In this document: piece after piece, positions 26,178 through 37,728 of the stretch | Numbering within the stretch: position 1 is the stretch's first letter | How the letters are laid out: each line of letters begins with the position of its first letter | NCBI GenBank assembly: GCA_963841635.1 | Contig: CAWJDO010000002.1 | Span: 4,154,001-4,218,000, forward strand | DNA: 64,000 nt | Origin: DASWZN01 sp963841635 | GTDB taxonomy: Bacteria > Acidobacteriota > Terriglobia > Bryobacterales > Bryobacteraceae | Direction: 5' to 3' | Notes under the pieces: generated by a model | Told to the model about the DNA's origin: nothing | The model's input: the letters and a program-made list of their open reading frames with translations, nothing else | Database searches by the model: none | Program-made: the position numbers and the translations under genes

Positions 26178-26384
26178 CTAGTTCGCGAGCGTGACGTCTT
26201 CTGCCTGGAGCCCCTTCGGACCTCGCTTGACAGAAAACTCAACCTGAGCGCCTTCGTCCAGCGACCGGTACCCTGGCATGCTGATGGCGCTGAAATGGAC
26301 GAAAACATCCTCGCCGCTCTCACGCTGGATGAAACCAAAACCCTTGGCGGCGTTAAACCACTTCACAGTTCCTTTTTCCTTCAT
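26178..26384 (-). CDS. Cold-shock protein (CspA family)
   Basis: A 68-residue single-stranded nucleic-acid-binding protein with the OB fold. RNP1 is KGFGFI and RNP2 is VFVHF; the N-terminal MKEKGTVKWFNAAKGFGFIQ is canonical. It melts RNA secondary structure in the cytoplasm and may act as an antiterminator. A candidate ribosome site AAGGAAG lies ten bases before the start. A TATAAT on the same strand lies about 170 bases upstream, implying a long untranslated leader as in E. coli cspA. It is monocistronic. Confidence 0.95.
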   Translation of the reverse strand: MKEKGTVKWFNAAKGFGFIQRESGEDVFVHFSAISMPGYRSLDEGAQVEFSVKRGPKGLQAEDVTLAN

Positions 26385-26559
26385 GTTACTTGAGCTTCCT
26401 TAAACTTTCCCCTTTTGTTCGCGTCAAGACTCCAAGCGCAGGACTCCGAACAGGCTTGGACACGGACCCGTGAAGTACACCGACTAGCGAGGACTCCCAC
26501 AGCGGTAAATGCCAAAACCGATTCAAAGCAAAGACCTGAAGCAACGCGAACCGATTATA
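26385..26559 (-). promoter_or_regulatory. Promoter and ~163-base leader of the cold-shock gene
   Basis: On the minus strand TATAAT lies at 26559-26554, placing transcription start near 26547 and giving an untranslated leader of about 163 bases. E. coli cspA has a leader of similar size that works as a thermosensor. No clear -35 hexamer is seen upstream. The leader carries no open reading frame I would call. Confidence 0.5.
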
Positions 26560-26621
26560 CCACAACGGACGTGCGGTTTATAAAAGAAAGTTAACTTGAC
26601 CTCGAGGGACCATGACGCCTC

Positions 26622-27044
26622 TCACAAACCCGGGCGAAGGGGACCGTCCTGAGGAATGAGTTCGAAGTGCAAGGGAAGGAGTCTGGCGGAGATGCTGAGC
26701 AGCCACAAGGCAAGCGCCCCCGAGGCCACGAACCAGGCACAACACAACGCAACCCACAATTCCATCTCCGTGGCACCGCAGCATTCCTGGCTTGGGAACC
26801 ACCGATAGCTGACAAAGATGGCCAATGCCACACAGGCGATCGCACGCACGTTGCGCCAATTGTCGACGACATATAGCTTCACTCCACAATGCGGACAGAG
26901 GTCTTGCGACCCTATGGCCAGGTAGTCGAACATACCGACGGCGGAGGTCATCCGACGGAGGACTAAAACCGCCGGATGCTCGAAGCCAGGAAGAGGATCT
27001 ACGTGAGCGGTGTCTATCCTGGCGTGACACTTGGGGCAACGCAT
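26622..27044 (-). CDS. Zinc-ribbon membrane protein of unknown function
   Basis: A 140-residue product. The N-terminal CPKCHARIDTA and, further on, LCPHCGVKLYV look like a split zinc ribbon. Two hydrophobic helices (AIACVALAIFVSYRWF and LWVALCCAWFVASGALALW) follow in the C-terminal half. No family is recognised with certainty. It lies between the cold-shock gene and the DUF433/DUF5615 pair. Confidence 0.55.
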   Translation of the reverse strand: MRCPKCHARIDTAHVDPLPGFEHPAVLVLRRMTSAVGMFDYLAIGSQDLCPHCGVKLYVVDNWRNVRAIACVALAIFVSYRWFPSQECCGATEMELWVALCCAWFVASGALALWLLSISARLLPLHFELIPQDGPLRPGL

Positions 27045-27196
27045 CTCGGTGCGCTCCTGCTAAAAGGAGAGACGACTACCCGGACCGGTTCTTACAGAGG
27101 CCTAGCGCCGCGTGCCGGCCCGTAGCGCGGGAGTGCCTTCGGCAGACCAGAGGTGAACCGCTGGCAGTGCGGGGGTACACTGGATTCAGAGGTGTT

Positions 27197-27430
27197 ATGG
27201 CGTTCGACCGCATAACCATCGATCCGAAGGTGTGTCACGGTCAAGCATGTGTAAAGGGCACGAGGATTGCCGTGCACCAGGTGGTGCGCATGCTGGCCAA
27301 TGGCGACTCGGTCGACGACCTGCTTGCCGAGTATCCCTCGCTCAGCCGCGAAGACATCATGGCTTGCCTCGACTACGCGGCCGAGCTTGCGGAAGAACAG
27401 GTCACGCCTATCCAGGTCGCCGGTCAGTGA
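27197..27430 (+). CDS. DUF433 antitoxin
   Basis: Antitoxin of a VapBC-like pair, 77 residues. It matches DUF433: FDRITIDPKVCHGQACVKGTRIAVHQVV, then LAEYPSLSREDIMACLDYAA, which is a helical DNA-binding domain. It would bind and neutralise the downstream toxin and repress the operon. ATG 27197 is chosen because the domain starts directly there; the frame is open much further upstream without conservation. The toxin gene starts three bases after the stop. A VapB-type antitoxin role is inferred from the neighbour. Confidence 0.85.
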   Translation: MAFDRITIDPKVCHGQACVKGTRIAVHQVVRMLANGDSVDDLLAEYPSLSREDIMACLDYAAELAEEQVTPIQVAGQ

Positions 27431-27433
27431 TGG

Positions 27434-27805
27434 ATGAAGATCCTGGTGGATGAGAACATCCCACGGATGACGGTCGGGCATCTCCGCGAACTGGGCCACG
27501 ACGTCAAAGACATCCGCGGGACTCCCGAGCAAGGCTTGCCGGATATCGATCTCTGGAGCATGGCGCTGCTTGAGGGCCGTGCGCTGATCACCACCGACAA
27601 GGGCTTCACAGAGTATCGAGCCGTCCCGCACCCAGGGATTCTCGTAGTTCGTTTGCGGCAACCCAACCGCACCAGGATTCACCAGGCAGTGATTCTTGCT
27701 ATTGAGCGGTTCGACGAACTAGAGTGGCCGGGCCTCCTGGTCGTGGTGCGCGACACCACGCTGAGTTCATCTCGCGCTGGCGGCCCGGTTCAGCGGAGCC
27801 AATAG
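27434..27805 (+). CDS. DUF5615 PIN-like toxin
   Basis: PIN-fold ribonuclease toxin partner, 123 residues. The DUF5615 pattern is present: MKILVDENIPRM with the first acidic residue, GHDVKDIRGT, LITTDKGFTEYR with the second acidic cluster, and GILVVRL. In this family the acidic residues bind metal and cleave RNA. The C-terminus (SSSRAGGPVQRSQ) is poorly conserved. It lies three bases after the antitoxin and is translationally linked to it. It converges on cydB, 41 bases away. Confidence 0.85.
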   Translation: MKILVDENIPRMTVGHLRELGHDVKDIRGTPEQGLPDIDLWSMALLEGRALITTDKGFTEYRAVPHPGILVVRLRQPNRTRIHQAVILAIERFDELEWPGLLVVVRDTTLSSSRAGGPVQRSQ

Positions 27806-27846
27806 CTTATCGAAAGCCGAGTACGGCCCCGCCCTCCGTCCGCTGG

Positions 27847-28887
<1,041 letters not shown>

Positions 28888-28900
28888 AGTGGCTCCTTGG

Positions 28901-30289
28901 TTAAGACAATGGGGCAGAAGCGCCACGCGGGCCGCGGCCCGCTCCGCCCGAAAGGGGCTCGGTGTTTTCGAACTCCGGCTCGGGACCATGCTCGAACTCG
29001 CGGCGCATGAGGAACAGAAACAGCATCGCCAGAAGCGTGTACATCCCCATGAAGCCGATCAGGGTGAACAGCGTGTTGCCGCTCGAAACCTGCATCGACG
29101 GGCCAGCGGCCGTGCGCATGAGTCCGTAAACCAGCCAGGGCTGGCGCCCGAGCTCGGCGGTCATCCAGCCGGCGGTGTTGGCGATGAAGGGGAACGGGAG
29201 CGAGAGCATCAGCACCCAGAGCCAGGGGCGGCACTCATACATACTCCCCCGGCGGAGCATCCACAGAGACACCAGCATGACGGCGATGAACAGGGTCCCC
29301 AGGCCCACCATGATGTGATAGCTGTAATACAGCAGGGGGATGTTATCGGGGCGGTCCTCCGCAGGAAACGCGTCGAGGCCTTTGACGTGCGCGGCCCACT
29401 CCTGGTAGGTGAGGAAGCTCAAGGCGCGTGGGACCAGGAGGGGATTGTCGAGCTTCTGCTTCTCCATATCCGGCTGGCCGAGGATGGCGATGGGCGCCCC
29501 GTTGACGCTCTCGAACAGGCCCTCCATGGCGGCTAGGGTGACGGGCTGGTAGCGCGTGACCATGACGCCCTGCCGGTCGCCGGTGGGGAACAGCATGAGG
29601 ACCGAAGTGATCGCGGCGACGATCACGCCAGTGCGCACGAAGATGCGGCCGTATTCCCCCTGCTTCTGGGCGAGCAGGTAGAAGGCGCCGGCCGAGACCA
29701 TGACGAAAGACGCCGTGACCACGGTGCCGAGCATGTTGTGCAGGTACATCCAGAACGTCCACGGGTTGAGGATCAGGCCCCAGAAGCTGCTGAGGACGAC
29801 GCCGTCGCGGCCGGGCGCGTACGCGACGGGGTGCTGCATCCACGCGTCGGTGGCCACGATGAAGAAGCCGGAGAGCCAGGTGCCCGCGAAAAGGACCAGC
29901 GAGACGAGCCAGTGGAGCTTGCGGCTGAGCCGGTTCTCGCCGTAAATCAGAAGACCCAGGAAGCTGGACTCGAGAAAGAAGGCGAAGACGCCTTCCATGG
30001 CCAGGGTCTGCCCGATGACGCCGCCCGCGTACCGGGAAAAGCGCGACCAGTTGGTGCCGAACTGGAATTCCATGGGAATGCCGGTGACCACTCCGACCGC
30101 GAAGGTGATGGCGAAGATCTTGATCCAGAAGCGGGCGGCGTGGTGATAACGGTCGTCCCCGGTTTTCAGAGCGATTGACTTCAGCACGAAGATCAGCAGG
30201 GCAAGGCCCATGGTGAGCTGCGCGAAAAGGTAGTGGAACGTGATGGTGAAGGCGAAGTGAAATCTATGCAGCGCCAAAACGGAGTCCAT
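28901..30289 (-). CDS. cydA: Cytochrome bd quinol oxidase subunit I
   Basis: Subunit I, carrying haems b558, b595 and d, 462 residues. H19 in TFHYLF is the conserved haem ligand; the motifs EFQFGTNW, FFLESSFLGLL and GWMTAELGRQPW are intact. The Q-loop region between helices six and seven is short, as in the CIO/short-Q-loop group rather than the E. coli form. The C-terminus ends in a disordered Gly/Pro-rich tail. It is the first gene of cydAB. With MqnA/MqnC in the window the natural electron donor is likely menaquinol. Confidence 0.95.
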   Translation of the reverse strand: MDSVLALHRFHFAFTITFHYLFAQLTMGLALLIFVLKSIALKTGDDRYHHAARFWIKIFAITFAVGVVTGIPMEFQFGTNWSRFSRYAGGVIGQTLAMEGVFAFFLESSFLGLLIYGENRLSRKLHWLVSLVLFAGTWLSGFFIVATDAWMQHPVAYAPGRDGVVLSSFWGLILNPWTFWMYLHNMLGTVVTASFVMVSAGAFYLLAQKQGEYGRIFVRTGVIVAAITSVLMLFPTGDRQGVMVTRYQPVTLAAMEGLFESVNGAPIAILGQPDMEKQKLDNPLLVPRALSFLTYQEWAAHVKGLDAFPAEDRPDNIPLLYYSYHIMVGLGTLFIAVMLVSLWMLRRGSMYECRPWLWVLMLSLPFPFIANTAGWMTAELGRQPWLVYGLMRTAAGPSMQVSSGNTLFTLIGFMGMYTLLAMLFLFLMRREFEHGPEPEFENTEPLSGGAGRGPRGASAPLS

Positions 30290-30310
30290 GACCCAAAACC
30301 CCCCGATAGA

Positions 30311-30339
30311 AGTATGTAAGATTCATCGGATGCTGGCAA
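30311..30339 (-). promoter_or_regulatory. Probable promoter of cydAB
   Basis: On the minus strand TTGCCA (30339-30334) is followed after exactly 17 bases by CATACT (30316-30311). This would place transcription start near 30304, about 15 bases before the cydA ATG at 30289, with a run of G as ribosome site in the short leader. Confidence 0.5.
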
Positions 30340-30363
30340 GTGCATGAAGGATGCAGGTATTTG

Positions 30364-31353
30364 TCACTCCGGAATCATCCCCAGCGTCCCCAGCCACTTC
30401 TCCACTAACTGCGGCCATCCCGTAATCGGAAACTTCGTGCGCCGCAGCCCGAACGCGTGCCCGCCTTGCGCGTACAAATGCATCTCCACGGGAACCCCAG
30501 CCTTCTTCAGCGCGACGTAGTAAGACAGCGAGTCGTTGACATTGTCGATGTGGTCATCCTCCGCCTGCAGCAGGAACGTCGGCGGCGTCTGGCTGGTGAT
30601 ATGGAGATCGGGGTTCAACGCCAACTCTCCAATCGAAAGAGGATCCGCCTGAGGAACCACTAACTTCGTTTTCCCTTGCTTGGCATCCCACTGCGCCGCG
30701 GACAACGACAGATGGCCCGGATAAACAACTACCGCAAAATCGGGGCGGCAACTCTCCTTGTCCGCGGCATCGACGGCCGGGTACAAACGCTTCTCAAAGT
30801 GCGTGCTCATCGCTGCCGACAGATGACCGCCTGCCGAAAATCCAAGCACGCCAATCTTGTGCGGATCGATGTGCCACTCCGCCGCGTGGAAGCGCACCAG
30901 CCCCACCGTCCTCTGCGCGTCTTCCAGCGCCATCGGTGATTCCGGATACGGCCCCGATTTCGGATATGGCCCCACATCCGTCACGCGGTATTTCAAGAGC
31001 ACGCACGTGACTCCCTTGGGCGTCAGCCAGTCACAGACCTCCGTGCCTTCAAGATCGATGGCCAGAACCTGATAGCCCCCGCCAGGGAAGACCACCACCG
31101 CTGCGCCCGTATTCTTTCCTTGCGGCGAATAGACCGTCATCGTGGGCCGCGACACGTTGCTCACGTAAACCCACGGCCTGCCGCCGACCAGGTGGTCCTT
31201 CACCGTCCCCACAGTCTCCGGCCCCGCGACAGGCTGGGGATCGGGCGCCGTCCCGCGCCATATCGGCACTTGCGTATGTCCCGGCGATGGCTGCCACACG
31301 GGCTTCTGCGCGCACGCAGACACAACACAGAGAGCAAAGATCAAAGGTTTCAT
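30364..31353 (-). CDS. Exported alpha/beta hydrolase, acetyl-esterase-like
   Basis: Secreted carbohydrate-esterase-type hydrolase of 329 residues with a signal peptide (LIFALCVVSACAQ). The oxyanion motif is FPGGGYQ, the nucleophile Ser173 is in GFSAGGHLSA, the acid is in LLQAEDDHID and the His is in GGHAFGLR. This is the BD-FAE/acetyl-xylan-esterase-like pattern. It would remove acetyl or feruloyl groups from plant polysaccharides. The start overlaps the upstream glycosidase stop as ATGA, so the two enzymes are co-translated and probably act on the same glycan. Confidence 0.85.
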   Translation of the reverse strand: MKPLIFALCVVSACAQKPVWQPSPGHTQVPIWRGTAPDPQPVAGPETVGTVKDHLVGGRPWVYVSNVSRPTMTVYSPQGKNTGAAVVVFPGGGYQVLAIDLEGTEVCDWLTPKGVTCVLLKYRVTDVGPYPKSGPYPESPMALEDAQRTVGLVRFHAAEWHIDPHKIGVLGFSAGGHLSAAMSTHFEKRLYPAVDAADKESCRPDFAVVVYPGHLSLSAAQWDAKQGKTKLVVPQADPLSIGELALNPDLHITSQTPPTFLLQAEDDHIDNVNDSLSYYVALKKAGVPVEMHLYAQGGHAFGLRRTKFPITGWPQLVEKWLGTLGMIPE

Positions 31354-33191
31354 TTTTCGAGATAGTCAATCAACCCGAGCAGCGCCCCCCAATGATAAAA
31401 ACGGTCGCTGCTCTCGACATCGTCACCGGTCCCGCTGATCGCATTGTAGTTCTCGTGGACGTGACCGTTCGCGGTCCATTCTTTCTGGAACAAAGCCAGC
31501 GACCGCTCGGCCAACTGCTTGCGGGCAGCGGGCTGGTCGTAGTTACGCAATCCGAGGTACACCAGGAAGTTCATCGGCCCCCAGATGCGGCCGCGCCAGT
31601 ATTCCTGATCGCGGAACGCGGGATCGGACCGCGCGATGGAAGGGATGACCCAATCGCCCCAGAACTCCGCCGGGTTGAGCAGATGCTCCTTCACCATGCG
31701 ATCGGCCTGCTCCGGCGTGGCCGCCTTGGCTAGCAGCGGATAGAAATTCGTCGGCGAAATACGCGCGCTGAACTTGCCCGTATCGAGATCCTTGTTGAGA
31801 AAGATGCCGGTCTTCTCATCCCACAGCGTGCGCAGAGCGGCGCGGTAGTGCTCGGCGCGATCTCGTAGTTCCTTCGCCTCCATGCTCCTTTCCAGCGCGT
31901 CCGCGATCTCCGCCAGTGCGTCACAGTCCGCAACGTAGAGGCTCATCAGTCCGACATCGGCCAGATGCATCTGATGCGATTGTGCATCGAACGGGGCATC
32001 GTCGTACATGGGGCTGTTGTCGAGTCCAGACTCATACTTTGCGGCCTGCAGAGTGCCGACCGAGCTGTCGTCGGGGTTCGATGGCCGGTTGCCCTCATCG
32101 CTACCCCACACCAGATAGCCGCCGCGGTCGCGGCGCGCGGCCCACCAGCGGTTCCAGGCGAGAAGCGGGTCGAACGCGTCACGCAGGAGCCAACGGTCCC
32201 GGAACTGCCGGTAAAGACCCAGTACGGTAATCGCTCCGACCGGCGGTTCGGAGCGGTCAAAGCTCTTCCATCCTCCCGCGCGCACATAGTTGGGAACGAA
32301 GCCCTCCGCGGTGCTCTCACGCAGGGTCTCGATGGCGTCGGCGTAGGCCAGGTCGCGGTCCCCCACGGCCGCCATCGAAGCGGCGAAGAACGTGTCCCAG
32401 TCAAACAGGACGTAGCCGCCCCAACCGGTGGACCAGACGCGGCTCACGGGCGAAACCACGCGGGATTGAGACGGCTCGTAGATGGTATCCCAGCCGAGGA
32501 CGGTCTCTATGGCCTCGGAAACGGCTGTGCCGCGTGGCCGCTCGCGGTCGAGAACCGCGCGGATCTGTTCGACCGAGCGCGGCCGGCCGGTGCTGAGGCC
32601 GATCGGCTGGTCAAACGGCGCCGCGAAGAACGGCGTCGCGATGGGCAGGGATGGCGCGGCCGTTTCTTTCGCCGTCGAGTACACGGAAATGCGGCGCGAT
32701 CCGTTTTGGAACTCGATATGGTTGCCGTCGCGGGCGACGCTCCCCGGGCTATTCCAGAGCACGCCGGCGGAGAAGACGAGCGTGGGGAGAACGGCGCTCT
32801 TCGAACTGAGCGGCGTGGCCAGCATCACCAAGTCGTCCCCGTCGTGCGCGGTCTGGAGCAGGAATGAGTGCTCGCGCCACGCCAGCCGCAATTCGGTGTA
32901 GCCGCCGTTCCACGTGTGAGGCCCCGGGAAGACCTGTTCCACACCCGCGCCCTGGCGGCCGATCAGCGCGTCGGCGAGGAATGCGTCCGAGTTCAGGCCC
33001 GTGTTGTGCTTCAGCCCAACGCGGATGGTGAAACCCTCCGGAAGCAGAACCTGCGCCGCGACGCTGTGAACGTCCCAAGTATTCCAACCCCGCGCAAGCC
33101 GGTGCTGCAACGCGTCGTATTCCGGCGAGCGAGGCGCCGGCGTCTGTGCGGCAAGCCAGGAGGAGAGGGCCAGCAGAAGAATCGAGCGCAT
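31350..33191 (-). CDS. Exported GH63/MGH1-like glycosidase
   Basis: Periplasmic glycosidase of 613 residues with a signal peptide (ILLLALSSWLAAQ). An N-terminal beta domain (about 20-190) is followed by an (alpha/alpha)6 barrel. WGGYVLFDWDTFFAAS, RGGYLVWGSDEGNRPSNPDD, YESGLDNSPMYDD and YWRGRIWGPMNFLVYLGLRN match the MGH1-like/GH63 mannosylglycerate-hydrolase-type catalytic domain. The first three motifs hold candidate acidic residues; I cannot assign the exact pair. Its start is divergent from perR, and the esterase follows with a four-base overlap. Confidence 0.82.
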   Translation of the reverse strand: MRSILLLALSSWLAAQTPAPRSPEYDALQHRLARGWNTWDVHSVAAQVLLPEGFTIRVGLKHNTGLNSDAFLADALIGRQGAGVEQVFPGPHTWNGGYTELRLAWREHSFLLQTAHDGDDLVMLATPLSSKSAVLPTLVFSAGVLWNSPGSVARDGNHIEFQNGSRRISVYSTAKETAAPSLPIATPFFAAPFDQPIGLSTGRPRSVEQIRAVLDRERPRGTAVSEAIETVLGWDTIYEPSQSRVVSPVSRVWSTGWGGYVLFDWDTFFAASMAAVGDRDLAYADAIETLRESTAEGFVPNYVRAGGWKSFDRSEPPVGAITVLGLYRQFRDRWLLRDAFDPLLAWNRWWAARRDRGGYLVWGSDEGNRPSNPDDSSVGTLQAAKYESGLDNSPMYDDAPFDAQSHQMHLADVGLMSLYVADCDALAEIADALERSMEAKELRDRAEHYRAALRTLWDEKTGIFLNKDLDTGKFSARISPTNFYPLLAKAATPEQADRMVKEHLLNPAEFWGDWVIPSIARSDPAFRDQEYWRGRIWGPMNFLVYLGLRNYDQPAARKQLAERSLALFQKEWTANGHVHENYNAISGTGDDVESSDRFYHWGALLGLIDYLEK

Positions 33192-33255
33192 CTTTCTTAT
33201 CAGACTACCAGCGGAGGCCAGGCCTTGGGAGCAGCATCATTGACAGAGTGCCACA

Positions 33256-33270
33256 TTAGATATAATCTAA
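33256..33270. promoter_or_regulatory. PerR/Fur-type palindrome overlapping the perR promoter
   Basis: TTAGATATAATCTAA is a 7-1-7 inverted repeat with one mismatch, the architecture of PerR boxes (TTATAATNATTATAA). It contains TATAAT (33261-33266), a likely -10, so bound regulator would block it. The perR start lies only 4 bases downstream of the palindrome, which points to tight autoregulation of perR-katG. It may also affect the divergent glycosidase promoter. Confidence 0.7.
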
Positions 33271-33274
33271 GGGC

Positions 33275-33709
33275 TTGAGGGATGCTGGGGCGATTAAACG
33301 GTCCTTGGAAGGCCGCGGGTTGCGGTGCACTCCGCAGCGCTTTGCCGTGATGGCATTCTTGACGGAACACAACCGGCATCCCACGGCTGCGGAGATCTTC
33401 GAAGGCGTGAATCGCGTGGATCCGCGCTCTTCAAGGGCCACGACTTATAACAATCTGCGGGACCTGGTGCGGGCGGGTTTAGTTCGTGAAGTGGCCGTCG
33501 AGGGCCGCGCCGCGCGTTTCGATGCGACGGGCATGCGGCATCACCACTTCATCTGCGACCGCTGCGGCAAGGTTGAGGACATGGAGTGGTACGCCGTGCC
33601 CAGGCCTGATTCGGGCTCGCTCGGCAAACGGGTCGTTCGCGAATGCGAACTCATTTTCCGGGGACTGTGCACGAAGTGCGCTCCGCGGCACGCTGCAAGG
33701 CCAGACTAG
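33275..33709 (+). CDS. perR: PerR-like peroxide-sensing Fur-family repressor
   Basis: Metal-dependent repressor of 144 residues. The winged-helix N-terminus reads LEGRGLRCTPQRFAVMAFL, then HPTAAEIFEGVN and SSRATTYNNLRDLVRAGLV. The metal and sensor region follows with MRHHHFICDRCGKVEDM and the second Cys pair (GLCTKCAPRH), giving a zinc site C-x2-C plus C-x2-C. TTG 33275 is the only start between the in-frame stop TAA (33263-33265) and the conserved region. The transcription start expected from the -10 is almost at the start codon, so the mRNA would be nearly leaderless. katG follows 19 bases later, the usual PerR target. Confidence 0.88.
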   Translation: MRDAGAIKRSLEGRGLRCTPQRFAVMAFLTEHNRHPTAAEIFEGVNRVDPRSSRATTYNNLRDLVRAGLVREVAVEGRAARFDATGMRHHHFICDRCGKVEDMEWYAVPRPDSGSLGKRVVRECELIFRGLCTKCAPRHAARPD

Positions 33710-33728
33710 ATCGAAGGAAAACAAACAT

Positions 33729-35939
<2,211 letters not shown>

Positions 35940-35957
35940 GTCTCGGCGGACGGTGAC

Positions 35958-36707
35958 TTACGCCAGGCGTCTGCGTACGACGAAGTCGTTTAGCGCGGGC
36001 CTCGCGGAGGAGTCCCTCGGCAGCGTGGTGAGCTCGGCCGCCTCTTCCAGTTCACGGCGGAGCCGGCCGAACTCTGCCTCGTGAAACGCGAAGTCCGCTT
36101 CGCCTAGCGTGGCCCTTTCCGGCCCAGCGGTCTTGCGGCAGATCAGGTCCTCGATGTAGGGCAGGCGGAAGACCTCGTTCAACTTGGGCAGGTTCGCTTC
36201 CAGCTCGCCGGTTCGCATGAGGTGAATTCCGGTCAGCAGGACGCGGTACACGTACAGAAGCGGCTTCACGCGTCGCGGACGTTCCTTGTCGAACAGCTTC
36301 CATTGGGTTTCGGCGAAGCCGAGGTAATGGTGCGAGTGGAAGCGCGTGACGCAGCCCCTGCCGATTGCCTTCAGCTCTTCGTGGGCCGCGGTCGTGTGCA
36401 CCACCAGGGGCGAGTAGAGCTGTTCCAGGACGTAGCCGTTTCTTCTCAACATCAGCACGCAGAACTTCTTGACGTCGTGCGTGACGAGATCCAGTTCGAG
36501 ACTGCCGCGTCGTTGTGCGATCTCGACGGTCTCTTCCGCCGCGTCGAGCCCGACGACGGCCTGGACCGGAAGGACGTGGACGCCCCGCAGGTCGTAGTCC
36601 GAATCGGGCGAAGGAAAGCCATACAGGTGCGCGCCGCTGATGGTCGCAAAAACGAGCGGGTACTTGTGGACAGCCACCGCGTCGCGCAACTCGGGCGGGA
36701 ACGTCAT
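35958..36707 (-). CDS. RlaP-type nucleotidyltransferase (second of pair)
   Basis: A 249-residue DNA-polymerase-beta-superfamily nucleotidyltransferase of the RlaP (COG3541) group. The catalytic motif is SGAHLYGFPSPDSDYDLRGV, with G25 and acidic residues D37 and D39. The family has been described as RNA-repair-associated, often with RtcB-type ligases, by established comparative work; no ligase is present here. A helical C-terminal domain follows, with LRRNGYVLEQLYSPLVV and VYRVLLTGIHLMRTGEL. The start overlaps the upstream paralogue's stop as ATGA (36704-36707), so the pair is co-translated. This copy lacks the N-terminal SH3-like domain of its partner. Confidence 0.8.
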   Translation of the reverse strand: MTFPPELRDAVAVHKYPLVFATISGAHLYGFPSPDSDYDLRGVHVLPVQAVVGLDAAEETVEIAQRRGSLELDLVTHDVKKFCVLMLRRNGYVLEQLYSPLVVHTTAAHEELKAIGRGCVTRFHSHHYLGFAETQWKLFDKERPRRVKPLLYVYRVLLTGIHLMRTGELEANLPKLNEVFRLPYIEDLICRKTAGPERATLGEADFAFHEAEFGRLRRELEEAAELTTLPRDSSARPALNDFVVRRRLA

Positions 36708-37618
36708 GGCGTGACCATGCTTCGGCGCGCTTTCAAGAGAAATGCGTTGGCGCGTTCGTAATCGGGGCGCTCCGGGAGTGCAGTGCCGGCGTATGCCTGC
36801 TCGAATTCCCGGTGAAGGCACAGCCTCCATTCGTTCACCGCGGCCCACTCGACTTCTCCGCGACGAATGGCCAGAAGCCTGTCACGATCCTTCTCCACTC
36901 GAACAGGGATGGCGCCTTCTTTGAGAGCGGTGACCCCGGATAGCAACAGGCGGATCAGGTGCATCACGTGCTTCCACTTGAGAGTCTGGTGTTGGCGCAG
37001 GTCTCGCTCCAGTTTCTTGAATTGGGACATCACGTAGCCGTTGTAGGTCTGGAAGAGCAATTGGGACAGAAAGACCGACTTCATTTCGCGAAGCTCGTCG
37101 GCCAGCGGCGTCGTCAGGATGACGAGTGGAGTGTAAAGGCATTCGAGAATATTGGGGTTGGCCTTGAGGGCCAGCACCAGAAACTTCTCGAGTTCCCAGT
37201 AGCATTCCTCGGTCTCCAGGTTCTCCAACTGACCCGGCACACCGGCGAGCGACCAGTGCAGGTGACTCGGGGGCAAATAGATCCCCCGGTAGTCGGTGTC
37301 CGATTGTTCCTCATCCAGGCCATAGGCGCGCGAGCCCACCACGCAGCGGTAGATCACGTAGTCGAACAGCGCGGCGGGATCGGCCTGCTCGCGTGGATCC
37401 TTCTGAAGTTGCTTCAGGATTGTGAGCTCGTCACGTCTGAATGCGCCCTCGCGGCCGTCGGCAAGACGGACCCAATAGGAATGAGTCGAATCCGTGGGGG
37501 CGCGCAGAATCACACCGACGGAACCCTCAGGGATCGCGCCGGCTGCGTTTTCCTTTGAGTCCGCGCGCGTCACCACCTGAGTTCCAGTGGGCAGAATCAG
37601 AGCCAGCTTCGGCGGCAC
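36704..37618 (-). CDS. RlaP-type nucleotidyltransferase with N-terminal SH3-like domain
   Basis: A 304-residue paralogue of the following gene. The N-terminal ~80 residues (GTQVVTRADSKENAAGAIPE then GSVGVILRAPTDS, and VRLADGREGAFRRDELTIL) resemble a KOW/DUF4926-like SH3 barrel, not seen in the second copy. The catalytic motif is VVGSRAYGLDEEQSDTDYRG, with D107 and D109. A helical domain follows (LECLYTPLVILTT, MHLIRLLLSGVTALKEG). I chose GTG 37618: TATAAT lies seven bases before it on the minus strand, suggesting a leaderless message. A longer frame runs to 37654. Substrate unknown; the pair may form a heterodimer. Confidence 0.78.
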   Translation of the reverse strand: MPPKLALILPTGTQVVTRADSKENAAGAIPEGSVGVILRAPTDSTHSYWVRLADGREGAFRRDELTILKQLQKDPREQADPAALFDYVIYRCVVGSRAYGLDEEQSDTDYRGIYLPPSHLHWSLAGVPGQLENLETEECYWELEKFLVLALKANPNILECLYTPLVILTTPLADELREMKSVFLSQLLFQTYNGYVMSQFKKLERDLRQHQTLKWKHVMHLIRLLLSGVTALKEGAIPVRVEKDRDRLLAIRRGEVEWAAVNEWRLCLHREFEQAYAGTALPERPDYERANAFLLKARRSMVTP

Positions 37619-37668
37619 GCTGACGATTATAATGTGCGGGAGACTCGGGAACATCGCCCCCGCGCCGC

Positions 37669-37702
37669 CCGTACTAAGAAGTACGGCGGCAGGAACGCCG
37701 CC
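37669..37702. repeat. Two adjoining hairpins upstream of the ADOP permease
   Basis: CCGTACTAAGAAGTACGG (37669-37686) is a 7 bp stem with a 4-base loop. GGCGGCAGGAACGCCGCC (37685-37702) is a 6 bp stem with a 6-base loop, sharing two bases with the first. They lie between the divergent RlaP pair and the ADOP permease and may form a regulatory or terminating structure. Confidence 0.5.
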
Positions 37703-37728
37703 AGGTTTGGCGTCGGGAGGGTACTAGC

